Assembly (NCBI GenBank): GCA_027492675.1
Contig: JAPUEI010000033.1
Coordinates: forward strand, 1 to 58,803
Reading direction: 5' to 3'
Length of the DNA stretch: 58,803 bases
From: Propionibacteriaceae bacterium
GTDB lineage: Bacteria > Actinomycetota > Actinomycetes > Propionibacteriales > Propionibacteriaceae
In this document: piece by piece, positions 9,341 to 18,636 of the stretch
How the letters are laid out: each line of letters opens with the position of its first letter
How positions within the stretch are numbered: position 1 is the first letter of the stretch
Position numbers and translations under genes: made by a program
The notes under the pieces: model-generated
Seen by the model: only the letters and a program-made list of their open reading frames with translations
What the model was told of the DNA's origin: nothing
The model's database searches: none

Positions 9341-10795
9341 TCAGCTGTTGCCGCCGGTCAGCTTCTCGCGAAGGGCCTGCAGCGCCTCGTCGGACGCCAG
9401 CGAGCCCTCGGCGGGAGCCGCGGAACCGGATGCGTACGTCGCGGTCGTGCTGGCCTCGACAGCCGCAGTGGTCTCGGCCTGCTCGGCCTCCTCCGCCTGC
9501 TTCTTGTGCGCCTCCCAGCGAGCGTGCGCCTCGGCGTACTGCTGCTCCCAGGCGCGCTGCTGCTCCTCGTAGCCCGGCTTCCACTCGTTGGTCTCCGGAT
9601 CGAAGCCCTCGGGGTAGATGTAGTTGCCGGCCTCGTCGTAGGACGCGGTCATGCCGTACAGCGCGGGATCGAAGTCGTCGGCCGCGATGTCGATGCCCTC
9701 GTTCGCCTGCTTCAGCGAGAGCGAGATGCGACGACGCTGCAGGTCGATGTCGATGATCTTGACCATGACATCGTCGTTCACCGCGACGACCTGCTCGGGG
9801 ATCTCGACGTGACGCTCGGCGAGCTCGGACACGTGGACCAGGCCCTCGATGCCCTCCTCGACACGCACGAAGGAGCCGAACGGCACGAGCTTGGTGACCT
9901 TGCCCGGGACGATCTGGCCGATCTGGTGCGTACGCGCGAACGTCTGCCACGGATCTTCCTGCGTCGCCTTGAGCGACAGCGAGACACGCTCGCGGTCGAG
10001 CTCGACGGTCAGCACCTCGACCGTGACCTCCTGGCCGACCTCGACGACCTCGGACGGGTGGTCGATGTGCTTCCAGCTGAGCTCGGAGACGTGCACCAGG
10101 CCGTCGACGCCGCCGAGATCGACGAACGCGCCGAAGTTGACGATGCTCGACACGACACCCTTGCGGATCTGGCCGGCCTTGAGCTGCGTGAGGAAGTTCT
10201 GGCGAACCTCGGACTGCGTCTGCTCGAGCCACGCCCGACGCGACAGCACCACGTTGTTGCGGTTCTTGTCGAGCTCGATGATCTTCGCCTCGAGCTCCTG
10301 ACCGACGTACGGCAGCAGGTCGCGGACGCGACGCATCTCCACCAGCGACGCCGGCAGGAAGCCGCGCAGGCCGATGTCGATGATCAGGCCGCCCTTGACG
10401 ACCTCGATGACGCGGCCGGTGACGACGCCGTCGGCCTCCTTGACCTTCTCGATCGTGCCCCAGGCGCGCTCGTACTGAGCCCGCTTCTTGGACAGGATCA
10501 GGCGACCCTCCTTGTCCTCCTTCTGCTGGACGAGGGCCTCGATCTCATCGCCGACCTTGACCACGTCGAACGGGTCCACGTCGTGCTTGATGGAGAGTTC
10601 CTTGGAGGGAATGACACCTTCGGTCTTGTAACCGATGTCGAGAAGGACTTCGTCCCTGTCGACCTTGACGACGGTGCCGGTGACGATGTCACCGTCGTTG
10701 AAGTACTTGATGGTCGCGTCTACCGCGGCGAGGAAAGCCTCGGGCGAGCCCAGATCGTCGATGGCGACCTGCGGCGCCTCGTAGGTGGAGGTCAT
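9341..10795 (-). CDS. rpsA: 30S ribosomal protein S1
   Basis: S1 helps the 30S subunit bind and unfold mRNA; in actinobacteria it has four S1 (OB-fold) domains. The 484-residue product shows them in order at about 38-105, 123-190, 208-277 and 295-363: GTVVKVDRDEVLLDIGYKTE, then GGLIIDIGLRGFLPASL, VNFGAFVDLGGVDGLVHVSE, and FGSFVRVEEGIEGLVHVSE. An acidic and Ala-rich tail ends LREKLTGGNS. I start at ATG 10795 (MTSTYEAPQVAIDDL), the family N-terminus; a further in-frame ATG upstream adds 14 unlikely residues. GGAG lies about 10 bases before the start. coaE follows after a strong hairpin. Confidence 0.97.
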   Translation of the reverse strand: MTSTYEAPQVAIDDLGSPEAFLAAVDATIKYFNDGDIVTGTVVKVDRDEVLLDIGYKTEGVIPSKELSIKHDVDPFDVVKVGDEIEALVQQKEDKEGRLILSKKRAQYERAWGTIEKVKEADGVVTGRVIEVVKGGLIIDIGLRGFLPASLVEMRRVRDLLPYVGQELEAKIIELDKNRNNVVLSRRAWLEQTQSEVRQNFLTQLKAGQIRKGVVSSIVNFGAFVDLGGVDGLVHVSELSWKHIDHPSEVVEVGQEVTVEVLTVELDRERVSLSLKATQEDPWQTFARTHQIGQIVPGKVTKLVPFGSFVRVEEGIEGLVHVSELAERHVEIPEQVVAVNDDVMVKIIDIDLQRRRISLSLKQANEGIDIAADDFDPALYGMTASYDEAGNYIYPEGFDPETNEWKPGYEEQQRAWEQQYAEAHARWEAHKKQAEEAEQAETTAAVEASTTATYASGSAAPAEGSLASDEALQALREKLTGGNS

Positions 10796-10957
10796 AAAGG
10801 TGGGACTCCGATTGATGGGTGGTGCGAGTAGTGGCACGCCGCGACCCTCGTTTCGAGTGCGGGTTCGAGACCGACCATCACGAGCGCGACCTACTCCATG
10901 CCGAAGCCACGCAGGTCACAGCGCACCCGCGAGCCTACCTGTGAGCGCTCGACACGG

Positions 10958-11644
10958 TCAATCCGAGACGTCGATCTCCGCCGCGAGCGCCACAGCCGCC
11001 TCGGCATGCCTTGCCAGCAGGTCGTCGACGCTCGTCATCCGTCGCTCAGCGGCGTCCACTTCCTGGCCAGCAGCCGTCCACAGAGGAGGGTCGCTGAGGT
11101 AGACCGCATCGAGGGCCACGGCCGCAGCATCCTGCGCCCAGCTGGCCCACCGGAGGTCCTCCGCGAACGTCTCGACACCGCCTGTGAGGGCCCATCGGAC
11201 GAAGTCCGCGTGGCCGACGTCGAGGTCCTCCCACTGCAGCGCGTCAGGCGAGAAGTAGCAGACGTGGCCCCGGACACCGCGTAGCGCTCCCCCGTCGAGC
11301 GCGAACACCCCGCCGACCACGTCCCAGCCAAGGACCACGTAGTCGGGGGCCTCGGCCGTGTCCGGGTCGTCGAGGCCGTTGGCCTCCGCCAGCGACGGCA
11401 GCACCCCGTGGCCGCCACCGAGAAGTCGCAGCCATCCGTGGTCGATGACCAGGCCACCGGTCTCGTACGCCACGGCGCCGAGCACCGAGCGCAACGTGAC
11501 CTGCAAGTCGGTCAGGCAGGCGTCGCGGCGGGCGGGCTCCACGGGCAGGGCCGTCACGTCGACCGTCGACGCCTCGAGCCACTGTCTCAGCAGAGGGACG
11601 GCTGAGTCGTCCACAGCCACCAGCTCATCCAGGGGGATGACCAT
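10958..11644 (-). CDS. DUF2625-like protein
   Basis: A soluble 228-residue protein without signal peptide or membrane segment. The middle has the pattern of DUF2625: GGHGVLPSLAEANG, then GWDVVGGVFALDGG, YFSPDALQWEDLDVGHADF and a Trp-rich LRWASWAQDA. Function is unknown; the fold is probably related to SMI1/KNR4 or SUKH-type cytosolic proteins, but I am not sure. Its ATG shares one base with the polA stop (TGATG), so it is translated by reinitiation after polA. A repair link could be guessed from that, but nothing in the protein itself shows it. Confidence 0.7.
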   Translation of the reverse strand: MVIPLDELVAVDDSAVPLLRQWLEASTVDVTALPVEPARRDACLTDLQVTLRSVLGAVAYETGGLVIDHGWLRLLGGGHGVLPSLAEANGLDDPDTAEAPDYVVLGWDVVGGVFALDGGALRGVRGHVCYFSPDALQWEDLDVGHADFVRWALTGGVETFAEDLRWASWAQDAAAVALDAVYLSDPPLWTAAGQEVDAAERRMTSVDDLLARHAEAAVALAAEIDVSD

Positions 11645-14382
11645 CAGTGGGCCGCCTCGTACCAGGATCTCCCCACACCCACGGAGACGTCGAGCGGCAC
11701 GTCGAGGGCCATCGCGCCGGACATCTTGTCCCTGACCAGGGTCTCCACCTGCTCACGCTCTCCCGGCGCGACCTCGAGCACGAGCTCGTCGTGCACCTGG
11801 AGGAGCATGCGACTCGCGAGCCCCTGCTGCTGCAGCCCCGACTCGACATCGAGCATGGCCACCTTGATGATGTCGGCGGCCGACCCCTGGATGGGCGCAT
11901 TGAGCGCCATCCGCTCGGCCATCTCGCGTCGCTGACGGTTGGAGGACCCGAGGTCGGGCAGGTAGCGCCGCCGACCGAGGAGGGTCTCGGTGTAGCCCGT
12001 CTTGCGCGCCTCGGCGACGACGCCGTGCAGGTAGTCGCGCACGCCGCCGAACTGCTCGAAGTACTCATCCATGAGCACGCGGGCCTCTGAGGTCTCGATG
12101 CCCAGCTGCTGTGACAGACCAAAGGCGCTCAGCCCGTACGCCAGGCCGTAGTTCATCGCCTTGATCCGCGCGCGCTCGGTGATCGAGACCGACTCGGGAG
12201 CGACTCCGAAGACACGGGCGGCCATCACGGTGTGGAAGTCACGTCCCGACCGGAACGCCTCGATGAGGCCCTCGTCGTGGGACGCGTGGGCCATGATCCG
12301 CATCTCGATCTGGCTGTAGTCGGCCGTCACGAGCGTCTCGTAGCCAGCGCCGACGACGAACGCCTCACGGATCCGTCGGCCGGCCTCCGTCCGTACAGGG
12401 ATGTTCTGCAGATTGGGGTCCGTCGAGCTCAGGCGGCCGGTCGCGGCGATCGTCTGTACGTAGGTGGTGTGGACGCGCCCGTCATCGGCCACCGACTTCT
12501 GCAGCCCCTCGACCGTCTGGCGCAGCCGGATGGCGTCGCGATGCTCGAGCAGGTGGGCGAGGAACGGGTGGCCGGTCTTCGCGTACAGCCCTTCCAGCGC
12601 ATCGGCGTCGGTGGTGTAGCCGCTCTTCAGCTTGCGGGTCTTCGGCATGTGGAGCTCGTCGAACAGCACGACCTGAAGCTGTTTGGGCGAGCCGAGGTTG
12701 ATCTGCTTGCCGATGACCTCGTACGCCGACGCGGCCGCGCTGGAGACGCGGTCGTCGAAGCCGCGCCACAACTGGTCCAGCAGGTCTCCGTCGACGGCGA
12801 TGCCCGTGCGTTCCATCGTGGCCAGCGTGCGCAACAGCGGCAGCTCGACGTCGCGGACCAGACTCGTCTCGCCCTGGGCGTCGAGCTCGACCCGCAGCGC
12901 CTCGGCGAGGTCGATCACCGCGCGGGCACGCAGCATGGCCGCCTGCGCCGCCTCGGTGGAATCAGTCGGCTCGTCACCGAAGTCGAGCATCAGCTGGTCG
13001 TCGGCGTCGGCACCGGTCGCCAGGGCGATCTCCGCGCGCAGCTCCCGCTTGAGGTGCCGCAGCGCGAGGTCGCCGAGGTCGTACGTCCGCTGGTCAGGTC
13101 GCAGCAGGTAGGCCGCGACCTGCGTGTCGCTCTCCAGCCCGTCGAGGTCCCACCCGCGCGCCCAGATGGCGAGCAGCGGACCCTTGGCGTCGTGGATCGC
13201 CTTCGGCCGGCTCGGATCGGCGAGCCAGGCCGCCAGCGCGGCGTCGTCGTCAGGGCTCAGCCGGGTCACATCGATGTACGCGGCGGCACCGTCCGTGCTC
13301 GCCAACGCCAGCGCCGTCACATCGCCCCTGCCGGCACCCCAGTGGCCCACCGGCTCGATGCCGGTCAGCACGCCGGTGCCGTGCTCATCGAGCCACCCCC
13401 GCAGGGCGTCGGGCCCCAGCAGGTCGCCCACGATCTCGAACCCACCCTCGGCGGTCACCTCCTCCGCGGGCAGCGACTCGAACAGCCGCTCGCGGAGCAC
13501 ACGGAACTCCAAGCCATCGAACAGCCGGTGCACCGCGTCCCGGTCCCAGTGCTGACGGACCAGGTCGCCCGGTCGTACGGGCAGCTCCATGTCGCGCAGC
13601 AGCGCGTTGACGCGCCGATTGGTGGCGACGTCGTCGAGGTGCTCGCGGAAGGACTCCCCCGCCTTGCCCGGAACGTCGGCCGCCGACCGCATCAGGTTCT
13701 CGAGCCCGCCGTACAGACCCAGCCACTTCGCGGCCGTCTTCGGCCCCACCCCCGGAACGCCCGGGAGGTTGTCGCTGGTCTCGCCGACCAGGGCCGCGAG
13801 GTCCGGGTAGCTCTCCGGGGTCACGAAGTATTTCTCCTGGACGGCCTGGGGCGTCATGCGCGCCAGGTCGGAGACGCCCTTGCGCGGGTACAGCACCGTC
13901 ACGTGGTCGCTGACCAGCTGCAGCGCGTCGCGGTCCCCCGTACAGATCAGCACGTCGAGCCCCTCCGCCACGGCCTCCGTCGTCAGCGTCGCGATGATGT
14001 CGTCGGCCTCGTAGCCGTCGCGCTCGACGTGGACGACGTTGAGCGCGTCGAGCACCTCCTTGACCAGCGCGACCTGCCCAGAGAACTCCGGTGGCGAGGC
14101 GGAGCGGTTGCCCTTGTACGCCGCGTACAGCTCCGTGCGGAACGTCTGCCTCGACACGTCGAACGCCACCGCGAGGTGTGTCGGCTGCTCGTCGCGCAGC
14201 ACGTTGATCAGCATCGACGTGAACCCGTACACCGCGTTGGTGTGCTGACCGGTCGACGTGGAGAAGTTCTCGACCGGCAGCGCGAAAAAGGCTCTGTACG
14301 CGATCGAGTGGCCGTCGATCAGCAGCAGCCGGGGCCGTTCCACGGTGTCGCTCGCCATGGCGGTGACTCTATCCGGCAGCAC
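11644..14382 (-). CDS. polA: DNA polymerase I
   Basis: Pol I fills repair gaps and removes Okazaki primers. About 912 residues: an N-terminal 5' nuclease domain (LLIDGHSIAYRAFFALP, then GYEADDIIATL and PGVPGVGPKTAAKWL), a middle 3'-5' exonuclease fold, and a C-terminal family A polymerase with motif A TADYSQIEMRIMAH, O-helix RARIKAMNYGLAYG, and motif C LQVHDELVLEV. The middle domain lacks the clear DxE exonuclease triad, as in other actinobacterial PolA proteins. The O-helix has Tyr where E. coli Pol I has Phe762, also seen in mycobacteria. I start at GTG 14382, with AGAGAGG eight bases upstream; ATG 14358 (MASDTVERP) is the alternative. It is divergent from the thioesterase gene and coupled to the DUF2625 gene downstream. 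Confidence 0.97.
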   Translation of the reverse strand: MLPDRVTAMASDTVERPRLLLIDGHSIAYRAFFALPVENFSTSTGQHTNAVYGFTSMLINVLRDEQPTHLAVAFDVSRQTFRTELYAAYKGNRSASPPEFSGQVALVKEVLDALNVVHVERDGYEADDIIATLTTEAVAEGLDVLICTGDRDALQLVSDHVTVLYPRKGVSDLARMTPQAVQEKYFVTPESYPDLAALVGETSDNLPGVPGVGPKTAAKWLGLYGGLENLMRSAADVPGKAGESFREHLDDVATNRRVNALLRDMELPVRPGDLVRQHWDRDAVHRLFDGLEFRVLRERLFESLPAEEVTAEGGFEIVGDLLGPDALRGWLDEHGTGVLTGIEPVGHWGAGRGDVTALALASTDGAAAYIDVTRLSPDDDAALAAWLADPSRPKAIHDAKGPLLAIWARGWDLDGLESDTQVAAYLLRPDQRTYDLGDLALRHLKRELRAEIALATGADADDQLMLDFGDEPTDSTEAAQAAMLRARAVIDLAEALRVELDAQGETSLVRDVELPLLRTLATMERTGIAVDGDLLDQLWRGFDDRVSSAAASAYEVIGKQINLGSPKQLQVVLFDELHMPKTRKLKSGYTTDADALEGLYAKTGHPFLAHLLEHRDAIRLRQTVEGLQKSVADDGRVHTTYVQTIAATGRLSSTDPNLQNIPVRTEAGRRIREAFVVGAGYETLVTADYSQIEMRIMAHASHDEGLIEAFRSGRDFHTVMAARVFGVAPESVSITERARIKAMNYGLAYGLSAFGLSQQLGIETSEARVLMDEYFEQFGGVRDYLHGVVAEARKTGYTETLLGRRRYLPDLGSSNRQRREMAERMALNAPIQGSAADIIKVAMLDVESGLQQQGLASRMLLQVHDELVLEVAPGEREQVETLVRDKMSGAMALDVPLDVSVGVGRSWYEAAH

Positions 14383-14424
14383 TGACACAACCTCTCTTCA
14401 CCACCCGTCTGTCACAGTACGGGG

Positions 14425-14835
14425 ATGACCACTGATCTTCCTGACTGGCTGACGACCATGGTGAGCCCGCTCGAGGAGCGGCTCGGGGTTGTCATCGAGA
14501 AGCTCACCGCCGACGAGACGCGAGGCCGGATGCCGGTCGAGGGCAACACCCAGATCGCCGGCATCCTCCACGGCGGCGCCACCTGCGCCCTGGCGGAGGG
14601 GCTCGGTTCGATCGCCGCCTATGCGTACGGCCGCGAGCGCGGACTCCTGCCCGTCGGCGTCGACATCAACGCCACCCACCACCGCTCCGCTCGCACGGGC
14701 TGGGTGACGGGCGTGGCCAGACCCCTGTACCTGGGGTCGAAGACCGTGACGTACGAGATCGTCGTGAGCGACGACCAGGGCCACCGCCTCACCACCGCCC
14801 GCATCACCTGCCAGCTGCGGCAGGGGACGCTGTAG
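14425..14835 (+). CDS. PaaI-family hotdog-fold thioesterase
   Basis: A 136-residue single hotdog domain of the PaaI/EntH type, which hydrolyses acyl- or aryl-CoA thioesters. The HGG of GILHGGATCALAE (residues 49-51) and Glu58 are the usual oxyanion and catalytic elements, and GVDINATHHRSARTGWV matches the conserved second strand and loop. The substrate cannot be told from sequence. Start ATG 14425, divergent from polA with a 42-bp spacer; convergent with pdtaR, with 20 bp between stops. Confidence 0.85.
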   Translation: MTTDLPDWLTTMVSPLEERLGVVIEKLTADETRGRMPVEGNTQIAGILHGGATCALAEGLGSIAAYAYGRERGLLPVGVDINATHHRSARTGWVTGVARPLYLGSKTVTYEIVVSDDQGHRLTTARITCQLRQGTL

Positions 14836-14855
14836 CGGCTGTCGCCTCCGAGGCC

Positions 14856-15485
14856 TCAGAGCTTCGGCTTGGCGCCCTTGCCCGACTTGTGGTGGTCGAC
14901 GACGCCCTCGGCGACCTCGCGCATCGACTTGCGCAGGTCCATGGCCGTCTTCTGGATCCAGCGGAAGGCCTCGGCCTCCGACAGACCCAGCGACTCCTGG
15001 AGCAGGCCCTTGGCCTGATCCACGGCCTTACGGGAGGCCAGTCGCTCCTGCAGGTCGGTGACCTCGGCCTCGACGGCGACGATCTGGGCGAAGCGCGCGG
15101 CGGCGATCTCGATCGCCGGCACGATGTCGGAGGCATCGAACGGCTTCACGACGTACGCCATCGCCCCGGCCTCGCTGGCCCGCTCGACCAGCTCACGCTG
15201 CGAGAACGCCGTGAGGATCACCACCGGGGCGATCCGCTCCTCGGCGATGATCTCGGCGGCGCTGATGCCGTCGAGCTTCGGCATCTTGACGTCCATGACG
15301 ACGACGTCGGGCCGGAGCTGGCGTGCCATCTCCACGGCCTCCTCCCCGTTGGAGGCCTGACCGACGACGGTCATGCCCTCTTCGGTGAGGAGTTCGACGA
15401 GGTCGAGTCTGATGAGCGCCTCGTCCTCGGCGACGAGTACCCGACGGGCGGGCGAACTGGTGCTGGCGTCTGTCACGCCAGACAT
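14856..15485 (-). CDS. pdtaR: ANTAR-domain response regulator (PdtaR-like)
   Basis: A two-domain antiterminator. Residues about 15-130 form a CheY-like receiver (VLVAEDEALIRLDL, phospho-acceptor Asp65 in VVVMDVKMPKLDG, Thr in ILTAFSQ, Lys in VVKPFDASD). A coiled linker leads to an ANTAR RNA-binding domain (LASRKAVDQAKGLLQ, then SEAEAFRWIQKTAMD). The closest known protein is M. tuberculosis PdtaR (Rv1626), which is phosphorylated by PdtaS and binds paired RNA hairpins to prevent termination. No histidine kinase is in the window. ATG 15485 is my start; an in-frame ATG at 15539 would add 18 residues. The long C-terminal basic tail ends SGKGAKPKL. Confidence 0.9.
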   Translation of the reverse strand: MSGVTDASTSSPARRVLVAEDEALIRLDLVELLTEEGMTVVGQASNGEEAVEMARQLRPDVVVMDVKMPKLDGISAAEIIAEERIAPVVILTAFSQRELVERASEAGAMAYVVKPFDASDIVPAIEIAAARFAQIVAVEAEVTDLQERLASRKAVDQAKGLLQESLGLSEAEAFRWIQKTAMDLRKSMREVAEGVVDHHKSGKGAKPKL

Positions 15486-15576
15486 TCTGGCACTAGTCAC
15501 CAGAGTTCTCGCCATCGCCGCATCCTGACCGACATCCACCCGGTCAGGTGTGGCAGAATCTCAGCCGGGCCGACAG

Positions 15577-15659
15577 GCCCGGGTGGCGGAATGGCATACG
15601 CGGACGGCTCAAACCCGTCTGCCCGCAAGGGCATAGGGGTTCGACTCCCCTCCCGGGCA
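15577..15659 (+). tRNA. tRNA-Leu (anticodon CAA)
   Basis: 83 bases with a seven-pair acceptor stem (GCCCGGG with CCCGGGC). The anticodon arm is GACGG-CTCAAAC-CCGTC, giving anticodon CAA. A long class II variable arm TGCCC-GCAA-GGGCA and T arm GGGG-TTCGACT-CCCC follow. Discriminator base is A; CCA is not encoded. It reads codon UUG. It lies between pdtaR and pyk, on the opposite strand to both. Confidence 0.97.
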
Positions 15660-15671
15660 CTCGCCCGAGCG

Positions 15672-17099
15672 TCAGGCCTGGTCCCAGGCGTCGCGCGGGT
15701 AGTGACGGTGCACCTGCAAGGCGTTCGTCTTGCCAGAGATGCCCATCGGCGATCCGTACACCACGACCAGGCGGTCACGCCGTTCGCACAGCTTCTCGGC
15801 GGCGACGATCACGTCCACCTCCTCGATGAGCTCATGGAAGTCCATGTGCTCCTTGGTGATGAACGTGGTCACGCCCCAGGCGAGCGACAGCTCACGCTGC
15901 GTCTCGAGCGACGGCGTGAAGCACAGGATCGGGATCTCCGAACGCAGGCGTGAGAGCCGCCTGGCCGTGTCGCCGGACTTCGAGAACGCCACCAGATAGC
16001 GGGCACCGACCCGGTTCGCGACCTCCGCCGCGGCCATGGCGACGACTCCACCGGTGGTGTGCGGGTCCCAGTCGATCTCGTTGATCGAGGCGAAGCCGTG
16101 CTCCTCGACCGAGACGATGATCCGCGACATCACGGACACGGTCTCGACCGGGTACGCACCGACGGACGTCTCACCTGACAGCATGACCGCGTCGGCGCCG
16201 TCGAGCACGGCGTTCGCGACGTCCGAGGCCTCGGCGCGCGTCGGGCGCGGCGCCGAGATCATCGACTCGAGCATCTGCGTCGCGACGATGACCGGCTTCG
16301 CCCAGGTGCGGGCCGCGCGGATGATGCGCTTCTGCACGAGTGGGACGTCCTCGAGGGGAAGCTCCACGCCGAGATCGCCGCGCGCCACCATGAACGCGTC
16401 GAACGCGTCGATGATGTCGTCGAGGTTGTCGACTGCCTGCGGCTTCTCGATCTTGGCGATGACGGGGACGCGGCGCCCCTCCTCGTCCATGATCTTGTGG
16501 ACGGCCACGACGTCGTTGCCACTGCGGACGAACGAGAGCGCGACCATGTCGACGCCCTGGCGCAGGGCCCAGCGCAGGTCCTCCTCGTCCTTGTCGGACA
16601 GAGCGGGCACGCTCACGGCCACGCCGGGAAGGTTGATGCCCTTGTTGTTGCTGACCGGGCCGCCGACGACCACCTCGCACACGACGTCGGTCTCGGTGAC
16701 CTCCGTGGCGCGGAGCTCGATGCGCCCGTCGTCGATGAGGATGGCCTCCCCCGGGGAGACGTCACCCGGAAGGCCCTTGAACGTGGTCGAGCAGCGGTTC
16801 TCGTCGCCCAGGATGTCGTCGACGGTGATCGTGAACGTCGCACCGTTGACCAGCGTGACCGGGCCGTGCTCGAAGCGACCGAGACGGATCTTCGGGCCCT
16901 GCAGATCCGCGAAGACGGCGATCGGCCGCCCTGCAGCCTCAGCCGCCCGGCGTACCTCCGCCAAGCGCTCTCCATGCTCGGCATAGTCCCCATGGCTCAT
17001 GTTCAGCCGGGCGATGTTCATGCCGGCCTCGATGAGGGCATCCATCCGTTCACCGGACGTCGCCGGCCCGAGCGTACATACGATCTTGGCTCTCCGCAC
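15672..17099 (-). CDS. pyk: Pyruvate kinase
   Basis: It transfers phosphate from phosphoenolpyruvate to ADP in the last step of glycolysis. About 475 residues. The N-terminal KIVCTLGPATS and MNIARLNMSHG, the active-site loop IAKIEKPQAVDNLDDII, the Mg-binding MVARGDLGVELP, the K+ / substrate segment VATQMLESMI, and GETSVGAYPVETV are all present. I take GTG 17099 (VRRAKIVCTLGPAT) as the start because it matches family N-termini. An earlier in-frame GTG at 17126 overlaps the rluD stop by four bases (GTGA) and would add nine residues; that one suggests coupling. It is the last gene of the lspA-rluD-pyk run and converges on nothing: the tRNA lies just beyond on the other strand. Confidence 0.97.
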   Translation of the reverse strand: MRRAKIVCTLGPATSGERMDALIEAGMNIARLNMSHGDYAEHGERLAEVRRAAEAAGRPIAVFADLQGPKIRLGRFEHGPVTLVNGATFTITVDDILGDENRCSTTFKGLPGDVSPGEAILIDDGRIELRATEVTETDVVCEVVVGGPVSNNKGINLPGVAVSVPALSDKDEEDLRWALRQGVDMVALSFVRSGNDVVAVHKIMDEEGRRVPVIAKIEKPQAVDNLDDIIDAFDAFMVARGDLGVELPLEDVPLVQKRIIRAARTWAKPVIVATQMLESMISAPRPTRAEASDVANAVLDGADAVMLSGETSVGAYPVETVSVMSRIIVSVEEHGFASINEIDWDPHTTGGVVAMAAAEVANRVGARYLVAFSKSGDTARRLSRLRSEIPILCFTPSLETQRELSLAWGVTTFITKEHMDFHELIEEVDVIVAAEKLCERRDRLVVVYGSPMGISGKTNALQVHRHYPRDAWDQA

Positions 17100-17122
17100 G
17101 ACAGAAACCCTACTGCCCAGCG

Positions 17123-18037
17123 TCACCAGGAGCGGACCACGTCCAGCGCTTTCCGAAGGTCGTCAGGGTACGGGCTGGTGAACGTGACGAGTTCTCCGCG
17201 CGTGGGGTGAACGAACGAGAGCTCGACGGCATGCAGCCACTGCCGGATGAGGCCCAGCTTCTCGGCGAGCACCGGGTCGGCGCCGTACAGGGGGTCACCG
17301 ACGCACGGGTGGTGCAGTGCGGCCATGTGCACGCGGATCTGGTGCGTACGGCCGGTCTCGAGGTGAATCTCGAGCAGGCTGGCCGCCCGATGCGCCTCGA
17401 GCGTCGAGTAGTGCGTCACCGAATGCCGACCGCCGGTGACGATCGCCATCTTCCAGTCGTGGTTGGGGTCGCGGGCGATGGGCGCTTCGATCGTGCCCTC
17501 GAAGGGGTCCGGATGGCCCTGGACGAGAGCGTGGTACGTCTTCGACACCGTCCGCTGGCGGAAGGCGTCCTTGAGCCGGGTGTAGGCGATCTCGCTCTTG
17601 GCGACCACCATGAGTCCCGAGGTGCCCACGTCGAGCCGTTGGACGATCCCTTGCCGCTCCTGCGCGCCGGAGGTGGAGATCCGGAACCCGGCAGCCGCCA
17701 GGTGCTCAACGACGGACGGCCCGTCCCAGCCGAGGCTGGGGTGGGCCGCGACTCCGGCGGGCTTGTCGACGACCACGATGTCGGCGTCGTCATGCACGAT
17801 GTCGATCCCGGCGACTCGCTGTGGGACGACCGACACGACCGCTGGCCGGGCCTCCTCGACCTCGAGCATCACTCCACCCCGCACCCTGTCGGACTTCGCC
17901 GCGATGCGGCCATCCAGACGTACGAGCCCGTCGGCAATCAGGGATTCGATGCGCGAGCGGCTGAGGCCCGTCATCCGCGACGCCGCCACGTCGAGCCGCT
18001 CACCGTCCAGTCCGTCGGGGACGAGGTGGACGCTCAT
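17123..18037 (-). CDS. rluD: RluA/RluD-family 23S rRNA pseudouridine synthase
   Basis: About 304 residues. An N-terminal S4 RNA-binding domain (about 15-65: [20 protein letters not shown]) precedes the RluA catalytic domain. The catalytic Asp is in [19 protein letters not shown]; the usual HRLD reads QRLD, common in actinobacteria. Later motifs KTYHALVQG and [13 protein letters not shown] are intact. RluD-type enzymes modify helix 69 of 23S rRNA, though the exact target here is inferred. ATG 18037 (MSVHLVPDG) overlaps the lspA stop by four bases (ATGA), which fixes the start; the open frame upstream is spurious. Confidence 0.93.
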   Translation of the reverse strand: MSVHLVPDGLDGERLDVAASRMTGLSRSRIESLIADGLVRLDGRIAAKSDRVRGGVMLEVEEARPAVVSVVPQRVAGIDIVHDDADIVVVDKPAGVAAHPSLGWDGPSVVEHLAAAGFRISTSGAQERQGIVQRLDVGTSGLMVVAKSEIAYTRLKDAFRQRTVSKTYHALVQGHPDPFEGTIEAPIARDPNHDWKMAIVTGGRHSVTHYSTLEAHRAASLLEIHLETGRTHQIRVHMAALHHPCVGDPLYGADPVLAEKLGLIRQWLHAVELSFVHPTRGELVTFTSPYPDDLRKALDVVRSW

Positions 18038-18636
18038 GCCTCGGGCGTCTCCCCCACGGTGGTCTCGGTGGAGACCTTCGACGTCCCGCCGCCCTTCCCT
18101 GCCATGGGTGCACCGCTCATGGTGGTGCCCGAGGTCAGGGAGATCACGAGGATCGTGGCGGCAGCGAACGTGAGACACATGTCGGCCACGTTGAAGATCG
18201 CCTGGAAGTACGGCAGCTGGATGAAGTCCACGACGTGCCCGCGGAGCACCCCTGGGGCGCGGAACAGACGGTCGGTGAGGTTGCCCGCGATGCCGGCCAG
18301 GAGCAGCCCAGTGGCGATCGCCCAGGATCTGACGGCCACTTTCGGCACCATCCAGATCCCGACGACCACGAGCGCGGCCACGGCCAGCAGCGCGAAGAGG
18401 ATGGTCGCGTTCTCGCCCATGCTGAACGCGGCGCCGGGGTTGCGGATGAGCTGGAACTTCACCAGTCCACCCAGCAGCCGCGTGGGATGCTGCGGGTCGA
18501 GGTTGGCGACGGCGAGCGTCTTGGTGAGCAGGTCGAGAGCCAGTCCGCCCAGGGCCACCGCAGCGATCAGGCGTCGCGCAGCCTTCTGGCCGATGACGCC
18601 TCGACCGGCTATCGCCGTTCCTCGCGTTGCTTGCAC
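18034..18636 (-). CDS. lspA: Lipoprotein signal peptidase (signal peptidase II)
   Basis: LspA cleaves signal peptides from diacylglyceryl-modified prolipoproteins in the membrane. The four-helix topology is clear, with catalytic aspartates in GNLTDRLFR and [10 protein letters not shown] and the conserved [12 protein letters not shown] loop. The C-terminal tail is Thr/Gly-rich. The start is not certain: GTG 18636 overlaps traR by 28 bases and keeps a positive KAARR stretch before the first helix; GTG 18558 is a shorter alternative. Order traR-lspA-rluD is conserved in actinobacteria. Confidence 0.93.
   Translation of the reverse strand: MQATRGTAIAGRGVIGQKAARRLIAAVALGGLALDLLTKTLAVANLDPQHPTRLLGGLVKFQLIRNPGAAFSMGENATILFALLAVAALVVVGIWMVPKVAVRSWAIATGLLLAGIAGNLTDRLFRAPGVLRGHVVDFIQLPYFQAIFNVADMCLTFAAATILVISLTSGTTMSGAPMAGKGGGTSKVSTETTVGETPEA

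Noticed and set aside
9324..10232. N-terminal extension of the coaE frame by about 300 codons into rpsA
   Set aside because: The extra part is out of frame with rpsA, Arg-rich, and has no homologue-like sequence; CoaE begins with the P-loop region.
12232..14385. 717-codon plus-strand open frame
   Set aside because: Antisense to polA, with the same third-position bias artefact.
15486..15671. Integration site or island edge at the tRNA-Leu gene
   Set aside because: No integrase, no duplicated tRNA 3' end and no change of composition next to it.
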